DNA of 9,857 nt from positions 1-9,857 of the forward strand of contig WLTJ01000040.1 in assembly GCA_009705435.1 (NCBI GenBank). Reading direction: 5' to 3'. The notes under the pieces are model-generated. The model was not told the DNA's origin. It did not search any database and saw only the letters and a program-made list of their open reading frames with translations. Shown here one piece after another: positions 5,514 to 9,857 of the stretch; the stretch's first letter is position 1, and every line of letters begins with the position of its first letter. The position numbers were made by a program, and so were the translations under genes. The DNA is from Actinomycetota bacterium. GTDB taxonomy: Bacteria; Actinomycetota; Acidimicrobiia; Acidimicrobiales; Ilumatobacteraceae.

Positions 5514-6437
5514 TTAGTTGATGTCGGCCATGGTTGTGCGCGCCCGAGTGGCGGCGAGCAGTGGACGAATGGCGGCATCCACATCTTCGGCCTCGGCGGG
5601 AGGAGTGTTGAGCGTTGGGCCACGCTGCCAGCTCTCGGCAATGGCCAAAAACATGCCGTTGGATTCAATGACATGGCCAGTGACATCTTTTGACAGCGGC
5701 GAAGCCAACCAGGTGACGATGGGAGCAACCCAGCGCGGATCAAATTTGGCCAACATCTCGTCGGGCAAGTTGAGGTCTTCAGTGAGACGGGTGAGTGCGC
5801 CAGGTGCGATGGCATTGGCAGTCACACCGTAACGGCTGAGTTCTTGGGCTGCGATCTGCGTGAAGGTGGCGATGCCGGCTTTGGCGGCTCCGTAGTTCGC
5901 TTGGCCCGGGTTGGCATAGAGGCCAGCAACCGACGATGTGTTGATGATTCGGGCGTCGTTGGTCTTGCCGTCTTTGGAACGGTTGCGCCAGTATTCGGCA
6001 GCGAATCGACTTGTGCCGAATGTGCCCTTGAGATGGACCTTGATGACGGAGTCCCATTCTTCTTCGGACATGGAAAAGAGCATGCGGTCGCGCAGGATGC
6101 CTGCGTTGTTGACGACTACATCAAGCCCGCCGAAAGTATCAATGGCCTGATCGACGATATTTTTGGCACCAGCGAAAGAACTGATGTCATCAGTATTGGC
6201 AGCAGCCTGACCGCCGGCTGCTTTGATTTCGTTCACTACGTCTTGGGCGGGACCGGCGTCGCCTCCGCTGCCGTCACGTGAAGCACCGAGGTCATTGACG
6301 ACTACCAGACCGCCATGGGCGCCGAGCATCAGGGCGTATTCGCGACCGATACCACGACCTGCTCCGGTCACAATGCAGACTCGACCTTCGACCATGTTGT
6401 GTTGTTGTGAACTTTGGGGCGTGCTGTTAGTTGACAT
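5514..6437 (-). CDS. SDR-family oxidoreductase (17-beta-HSD4-like)
   Basis: This classical short-chain dehydrogenase has 307 residues with a C-terminal extension. TGAGRGIG (24-31) is the dinucleotide loop. VVVNDLG (45-51), with an acidic residue after the second strand, points to NAD(H). NNAG is at 110-113. Catalytic Ser169, Tyr182 and Lys186 lie in INTSSVAGLYANPGQANYGAAK, quoted here in one-letter blocks. The NDLG...DGSGGDAGPAQ insertion is typical of the 3-hydroxyacyl-CoA dehydrogenase domain of 17-beta-HSD type 4 and its bacterial relatives, so a role in acyl-CoA or steroid oxidation is likely but not proven. The ATG at 6437 is used here; an in-frame ATG at 6395 (Met15) lies just before the first beta strand and could be the real start. 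Neither has a good ribosome site. It leads the operon with the phosphatase-like gene. Confidence 0.92.
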   Translation of the reverse strand: MSTNSTPQSSQQHNMVEGRVCIVTGAGRGIGREYALMLGAHGGLVVVNDLGASRDGSGGDAGPAQDVVNEIKAAGGQAAANTDDISSFAGAKNIVDQAIDTFGGLDVVVNNAGILRDRMLFSMSEEEWDSVIKVHLKGTFGTSRFAAEYWRNRSKDGKTNDARIINTSSVAGLYANPGQANYGAAKAGIATFTQIAAQELSRYGVTANAIAPGALTRLTEDLNLPDEMLAKFDPRWVAPIVTWLASPLSKDVTGHVIESNGMFLAIAESWQRGPTLNTPPAEAEDVDAAIRPLLAATRARTTMADIN

Positions 6438-6491
6438 GCCCCAACTTTAGGCGCAGGGGGCAGCAATCACCATGTCCGCAGAGTTTTCGGG

Positions 6492-6600
6492 GCGGTTCTT
6501 GATGTGGCTGATCGTCCACTATCTGGCTGGGCGGTTCTCGATGTGACCGGGTCGTGGACTATCTGGCCGGTCGTTGACTATCTGGCCGGTCGTGGGCTAG
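6492..6600. repeat. Degenerate tandem repeats with a ctatctggc core
   Basis: Two imperfect copies of about 40 bp (6492-6530 and 6531-6570) both begin gcggttct and end ctatctggcygg. They are followed by a 19-bp partial copy, tcgttgactatctggccgg (6571-6589), and by the start of another, tcgtggg (6590-6596), which runs into the TAG stop of the lipoprotein gene (6597-6599 on the - strand). The repeats fill most of the 159-bp gap between the SDR and lipoprotein genes. No open frame or terminal inverted repeat accompanies them, so they are not an identifiable insertion sequence. Confidence 0.85.
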
Positions 6601-7274
6601 ACGGCGTCAGCGCTGATGGACGAGATCGCAATCTCAAAAGGTCCGACTTGTTTGTCCAGAAGGTAGAAGCCGATCTGCACGACATTGGCGATGTCCATCG
6701 GGGCGGCTCCCGCGATCGGGGAGAGTCGCCAGTCAACGGACACGAAATCGGCGATGGGCAAGATGTACGACTGCTCGCTGTCGGCAACCGTAGTAAAGCG
6801 TTGGATGTAGCGCGTGTTGTCACTGTTGCGGATTTGCATGAGGTAGGTCTGGCTGTCGCCGCGTGCTGTCACGACGATTGCGTTGCCCCCGGACATCAGT
6901 GCCGGTAGTTGTTCATTGATTGGCCCAAAGGTGGAGGTGAATCCACCGTTGTTATCCAAGGACAAGTTGCCCGAAAAAACCAGATGTCCGTCGACCCAGG
7001 CGCTGGCACTATCGGACACGCCTCCCATGACGGTGTCGTTCTGGTTGAACCAACCCGTCGCTGATGATGGGTCACTGAAGTCGAATAGGACGCTTGTTGT
7101 TGGTGTCATAGTCGTCGTCGGCGCGATCGTTGTTGGTGCCGCTGTTGTCGTCATGGTCGTTGCTGGCATAGTCGTTGCTGCCACGGTCGATGTTGTTGTA
7201 GCCGCATCAGATGCACATGCGCTCAGAAGCGAGATGGCCAACGTGTTGAGTAATAATTTTGTGCGCAATGCCAT
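6597..7274 (-). CDS. Secreted lipoprotein with a CIA30 domain
   Basis: The protein has 225 residues. It opens with a lipoprotein signal: basic R4/K6, hydrophobic core, then lipobox LSAC with lipidated C20. A low-complexity Thr/Ala/Met/Pro linker (about 24-61) follows, then a beta-sandwich from residue 62. FDFSD, WFNQNDTVMGGVSDS (75-89), FSGNLSLDNNGGF (100-112), and the later IRNSDNTRYIQRF and FVSVDWR segments are hallmarks of the CIA30 family, named for the mitochondrial complex I assembly factor NDUFAF1. Bacterial members have no settled function. The Thr-rich linker is typical of actinobacterial surface lipoproteins, so this domain is probably anchored outside the membrane. The ATG at 7274 lacks a Shine-Dalgarno. 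It lies 84 bp downstream of the HNH gene on the same strand, and its stop touches the tandem repeat. Confidence 0.88.
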   Translation of the reverse strand: MALRTKLLLNTLAISLLSACASDAATTTSTVAATTMPATTMTTTAAPTTIAPTTTMTPTTSVLFDFSDPSSATGWFNQNDTVMGGVSDSASAWVDGHLVFSGNLSLDNNGGFTSTFGPINEQLPALMSGGNAIVVTARGDSQTYLMQIRNSDNTRYIQRFTTVADSEQSYILPIADFVSVDWRLSPIAGAAPMDIANVVQIGFYLLDKQVGPFEIAISSISADAV

Positions 7275-7358
7275 AAACGAGTTTTACCACTGATTTCTGG
7301 TGACTCACTAGGTGGAGTCGGAGATATGAAACTGCTGGGGAAGAACTTGTCACTGGTT

Positions 7359-8537
7359 TCATGGGTAATCCACTGTGAGTTCTCGGGTGTCGGGATTGAG
7401 GCTGAGTTTCCATCCGCCTTCGTGAGCTTTGTGATGGTGCTTGCTACACAACGGAATCATGTTATTGAGATCTGTTGACCCGCCGTTCTCCCAGTACTCA
7501 ATGTGGTGAATTGAGCAATGGTGATATGCCACGAGGCAAGCTTCGATCGCACACGTTTCGTGAGCGGATTCCAGCGCTCGGCGTTGTTGGGCGGTGGCGA
7601 GTCGTTTTGCCCGTCCCACATCGAGAGGAACCGATCGTCCGTCAAGTACGACGGGGATGATGTCGGCATCACATGCGATACGGCGCATCGTCTCGATCGG
7701 TAACTCGCCGCCAAATGAGGTTCGACATACTCCGGGTGCGCCGTGTGTGTTGGTCTCGTGGGAGCGGATTCTGTTTTGCAACGTTTCAAGGTCGACGTGC
7801 ACGACGAGTTCGGCCCGCACTGGACGATCACTAGTAATGACCGATGCGCCAGCGCCGCGAATGAGTTCAAGTAAAGCGAGGGCATTGCGATGGTGATTGG
7901 GTTCAATGCCTGGTGCGACGTCGAGGCGGATGTTGAGGTCTCCGCTGTGGAACATCGCTTCAACGCGTTGGCTGACGAGGTTTTGGAAGATGGCGCCGCG
8001 TTCGGGGTCGAACTGCCCACGAACCTGCAAGTTGCCATCGAGATCATTCCACATCTTGAAATGGGTTTCGCGGCGTTGCTGTTCGAGTCGGCCGAGGCCA
8101 CCGTCAGACACGAGGGCCTTCGCAGCATCTTTGGCGTGACGGTCAAAATCGTCGGCGTTCATGTGCGATGCGGCATCGATGAGTGAGGGGAGTCGCTCGA
8201 TGAGTGCAGCCTTGTCGTCGCCAAGAATTTTGAAGGCGCGTGTGAGGCCGTCAATGTGCGCCACGCTGATATCGCCAGTGGCCAGAGCGTCAGCAAATAT
8301 CGGGGCATCGGCGATGGTGCTGTGGCGATTGACGGTGTCGCGAGCTTCGCGTCGTGACAATTTGGCGTCGCGAGTCAGTGTTACCTCGGGGTCGGTTGGT
8401 CGCAATTCTGAGAGTTCGGTGAGCAGACGAAAACGCTCGGCGGCCAGTGTTGACTCGGTGCGCTTGATATTGGCGAGTCGTTTGATGATCACATCAACGC
8501 GCTCATGAGTGGCGAGAGTGTCAGACAATGTTGGCAT
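7359..8537 (-). CDS. DUF222 / HNH endonuclease domain protein
   Basis: The protein has 392 residues, normal for the family. The N-terminal two thirds is a helical DUF222 region (for example LSRREARDTVNRHSTIADAP, FQNLVSQRVEAM, RAELVVHVDLETL). The C-terminus carries an HNH nuclease with paired zinc ligands: C329 and C334, HHCSIHHIEYWENGG (339-353), TDLNNMIPLC ending at C364, and HHH 367-369 with H372. The general-base histidine would be in the IHHIEYW segment. The family is abundant and multi-copy in actinobacteria and includes the 13E12 repeat proteins of Mycobacterium tuberculosis, often linked to mobile or phage-related DNA; a nuclease role is inferred from the motif. The start at ATG 8537 is secured by an AGGAGGT ribosome site. 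No inverted repeats or duplications mark it as recently inserted. Confidence 0.94.
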   Translation of the reverse strand: MPTLSDTLATHERVDVIIKRLANIKRTESTLAAERFRLLTELSELRPTDPEVTLTRDAKLSRREARDTVNRHSTIADAPIFADALATGDISVAHIDGLTRAFKILGDDKAALIERLPSLIDAASHMNADDFDRHAKDAAKALVSDGGLGRLEQQRRETHFKMWNDLDGNLQVRGQFDPERGAIFQNLVSQRVEAMFHSGDLNIRLDVAPGIEPNHHRNALALLELIRGAGASVITSDRPVRAELVVHVDLETLQNRIRSHETNTHGAPGVCRTSFGGELPIETMRRIACDADIIPVVLDGRSVPLDVGRAKRLATAQQRRALESAHETCAIEACLVAYHHCSIHHIEYWENGGSTDLNNMIPLCSKHHHKAHEGGWKLSLNPDTRELTVDYP

Positions 8538-8542
8538 GTTGT

Positions 8543-8549
8543 ACCTCCT
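8543..8549 (-). promoter_or_regulatory. Shine-Dalgarno of the DUF222/HNH gene
   Basis: AGGAGGT on the - strand ends 5 nt before the ATG at 8537. It is an almost perfect ribosome site, the strongest in the window, and fixes the start. Confidence 0.9.
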
Positions 8550-8577
8550 GGCTTTTCATAAGGTTCACATGAGATGC

Positions 8578-8606
8578 CAAACGAATGTTTGATGAATCAT
8601 GATGAA
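8578..8606. promoter_or_regulatory. Palindrome and direct repeat upstream of the HNH gene
   Basis: CAAAC (8578-8582) and GTTTG (8587-8591) form a 5-bp inverted repeat around a 4-nt centre. Overlapping it, TGATGAA occurs at 8590-8596 and again at 8600-8606, a 10-bp period or one helical turn. The sites lie 41-69 bp before the HNH start, where an operator would be expected. They could be a regulator binding site; no factor can be named. The rest of 8538-8708 holds no gene, only a short CTTCGCA direct repeat at 8680-8686 and 8689-8695. Confidence 0.35.
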
Positions 8607-8708
8607 CAATTAGTTAGGCGGGAAGCAACTATTAACTTATATGAGGGGTACGACAGAGTTCTCACCTGTAGCAAAGGTTCTTCGCACCCTTCGCAACGGT
8701 GTCCTCAA

Positions 8709-8879
8709 TTATTGACGCGGATCTTCTAACGGGTGACCCTGTTGCATCCGCAACGCCAGTTCCCACGCTATTTGAAATCCGGTCAGGTAATCCTTGACTC
8801 TTTGCGGTGGTTGTCCCTGATATTCCTGCGGCACATGTATTTGTTTGAGTTCGCGCAATTCGGGTAATTGATTCAGCAT
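8709..8879 (-). CDS. Unrecognised 56-residue protein
   Basis: An ATG at 8879 opens 56 codons ending in TAA at 8709-8711. The product starts MLNQLPELRELKQIHVPQEY, continues through QPPQRVKDYLTGFQIAWELA and ends LRMQQGHPLEDPRQ. Two helical stretches (residues 4-12 and 25-45) and a polar tail are suggested; there is no signal peptide or membrane helix. A GGA-containing purine run (cggaaaa) lies about 7 nt before the ATG. It starts 38 nt after the stop of the 80-residue gene, on the same strand, so the two probably form an operon. Its amino-acid composition looks natural for a protein. I do not recognise the family. The HNH gene begins 171 bp further downstream. Confidence 0.6.
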   Translation of the reverse strand: MLNQLPELRELKQIHVPQEYQGQPPQRVKDYLTGFQIAWELALRMQQGHPLEDPRQ

Positions 8880-8917
8880 GGTATTTTCCGTATGTCTAGA
8901 TGAGTTTCGTTCTTCAC

Positions 8918-9160
8918 TTACGAATCCGTTGGCTCTTGATCGCCCGGCGAGGTGACTGGCGGTTCAGGTGACGGCCCTCCGTTTTGGCTACCCAGTTTGG
9001 GTAATTCCATCAAGTCATCGATGTCCCATGAGATGATGACCTGTGAAGCAGGGATCCCTCGACTCTTGGCATCTTGAAATGTGCGAAATGCCGCGGCGTA
9101 ATGACGCCTTAATTTCTCGCCATTCGGATTTTGACTTTTACCGTTGTGATTTTCACTCAT
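8918..9160 (-). CDS. Unrecognised 80-residue protein
   Basis: A small cytoplasmic protein of 80 residues. It begins MSENHNGKSQNPNGEKLRRH, then has a helical middle (YAAAFRTFQDAKSRGIPASQ), a VIISWDIDDLMELPKLG strand-like core, and a disordered Pro/Gly/Ser/Glu tail ending EPTDS. The ATG at 9160 was chosen because GGAGG sits 5 nt upstream; an in-frame start 30 nt earlier (9190) has no ribosome site. It heads a probable two-gene unit with the 56-residue gene and is divergent from the metallo-hydrolase gene. I do not recognise the family. The small size and pairing could suggest a toxin-antitoxin or regulatory pair, but no motif supports that. Confidence 0.7.
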   Translation of the reverse strand: MSENHNGKSQNPNGEKLRRHYAAAFRTFQDAKSRGIPASQVIISWDIDDLMELPKLGSQNGGPSPEPPVTSPGDQEPTDS

Positions 9161-9346
9161 GGTTTCCTCCATTGATTCCAGCGTTGCCACCGTTCCCTAT
9201 TGGGTGGTTGGCGGATCGTCAGCGGGCTGGGTCCCTCGGATCCTCTTAATGGACAAAGTTGAATATAGCCGCTCGTGGGTCTTGGACTCGTGCGATTATC
9301 CACACTAAAAAGTGACCGTGCGTTTGGGCTCGCGTAGGCTGAGTTA
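9161..9346. promoter_or_regulatory. Divergent intergenic region
   Basis: This 186-bp gap must carry promoters for the small-protein pair (- strand) and the metallo-hydrolase (+ strand). GGAGG at 9166-9170 (- strand) serves the 80-residue gene. On the - strand, TATATT (complement of 9262-9267) is a possible -10, without a good -35. On the + strand, TTGGAC (9282-9287) resembles a -35 but has no convincing -10 partner. No gene is visible in it. Confidence 0.35.
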
Positions 9347-9857
9347 ATGACTTCAATGCTCGAAAGTTCGGCGCGCATCGTTGATGGAACCGATGCGGCA
9401 CCTCGGGGATTAAAGGTCACCATGGATGCGGCCCCAGTCGAAGAAGTTGCTGCGGGCATCGGCGTCATTGAATCATTCAGCAACGTCGTTGTCTTTAACA
9501 CCGACGACGGACTGACATTATTCGACGTCTCGCACGCTATGGCCGCCAAGAGCTCCGTCGCCAGTCTCCGTGCATGGTCGCAAGACCCCGTGCGCACCGC
9601 CGTCTACACCCACGGTCACACCGACCACGTCAGTGGCGCTGACGCATTCAACGCTGATGCCACTGAGCGCGGTCATCAAGCCATCAACTATGTCGCCCAC
9701 GAAGCGGTCATCGATCGTTTCGATCGCTACAAGTTGACGAATGGTTACAACGGCTACATCAACATGCGTCAGTTCCGCTTGCCTGGCCCGATGTTTCCGA
9801 GTGACTTCGTCTATCCCGACACCACATTTCGATCAGAGACATCGCTCAAGATAGGCA
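9347..9857 (+). CDS. Metallo-beta-lactamase-fold hydrolase, alkylsulfatase-like, N-terminal part
   Basis: The gene is open from ATG 9347 to the window end (170 codons), so the 3' part is missing. YTHGHTDHVSGADAF contains the H-x-H-x-D-H metal motif (H89, H91, D93, H94) of the metallo-beta-lactamase fold. The preceding VIESFSNVVVFNTDDGLTLF is the usual beta-hairpin leading to it. NYVAHEAVIDRFDRYKLTNG, then YNGYINMRQF and a later FVYPDTTF, match the pattern I know from actinobacterial MBL proteins that carry a C-terminal alkylsulfatase dimerisation domain. That domain would lie beyond the window, so the substrate, an alkyl sulfate or other ester, is inferred. There is no signal peptide, so it is probably cytoplasmic. 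The ribosome site is weak (tagg/gag 4-12 nt upstream). Confidence 0.85.
   Translation, partial: MTSMLESSARIVDGTDAAPRGLKVTMDAAPVEEVAAGIGVIESFSNVVVFNTDDGLTLFDVSHAMAAKSSVASLRAWSQDPVRTAVYTHGHTDHVSGADAFNADATERGHQAINYVAHEAVIDRFDRYKLTNGYNGYINMRQFRLPGPMFPSDFVYPDTTFRSETSLKIG

Noticed and set aside
7302..7319. GACTC/GAGTC hairpin as terminator of the HNH gene
   Set aside because: Only five base pairs, and no T-tract follows on the - strand.
9161..9190. Ten-residue N-terminal extension of the 80-residue protein
   Set aside because: GGAGG five nt before ATG 9160 decides for the shorter start; the longer one has no ribosome site.

Overview
The window looks like the chromosome of an actinobacterium of medium GC content, most likely an acidimicrobiia-type lineage. 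The pointers are a DUF222/HNH protein, a SepX/GlpR-like membrane protein beside molybdenum cofactor genes, a 17-beta-HSD4-like SDR, a CaiB-type CoA-transferase, and a tRNA-Ala without an encoded CCA tail. The lineage is inferred from gene content only. Most of the window reads as ordinary chromosome; there is no transposase, integrase or CRISPR array.

Bases 1-3603 (mostly + strand) hold a molybdenum cofactor and membrane-protein block. It contains the 3' end of moeA (or its gephyrin-like paralogue glp), moaA 4 nt later, a DUF2071 gene on the opposite strand, moaC, a small three-helix membrane protein resembling the SepX/GlpR division factors, and tRNA-Ala(CGC). MoaA and MoaC carry out the two steps from GTP to cyclic pyranopterin monophosphate, and MoeA inserts molybdate at the end of the pathway. 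A MoeA-like protein close to a SepX/GlpR-like membrane protein recalls the actinobacterial Glp-GlpR division module.

Bases 3604-5010 begin with a probable terminator. Next comes a 44-codon gene tail with no visible head, then a class III (CaiB/BaiF) CoA-transferase. The CoA-transferase stop codon abuts the stop of the next, convergent gene.

Bases 5011-8537 are all on the - strand. In transcription order they are a DUF222/HNH protein, a secreted CIA30-domain lipoprotein, a stretch of degenerate tandem repeats, an SDR dehydrogenase and a low-molecular-weight phosphatase-family protein. The last two are 5 nt apart and form an operon.

Bases 8538-9857 hold two small unrecognised - strand genes of 56 and 80 codons. 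Divergent from them is the start of a metallo-beta-lactamase-fold hydrolase of the alkylsulfatase-like group, which is cut by the window end.

The points most worth a second look are the SepX/GlpR-like gene beside moe/moa genes, the headless gene tail behind the tRNA, the two different tandem repeats that each end at the stop codon of a - strand gene, and the small-protein pair upstream of the HNH gene.
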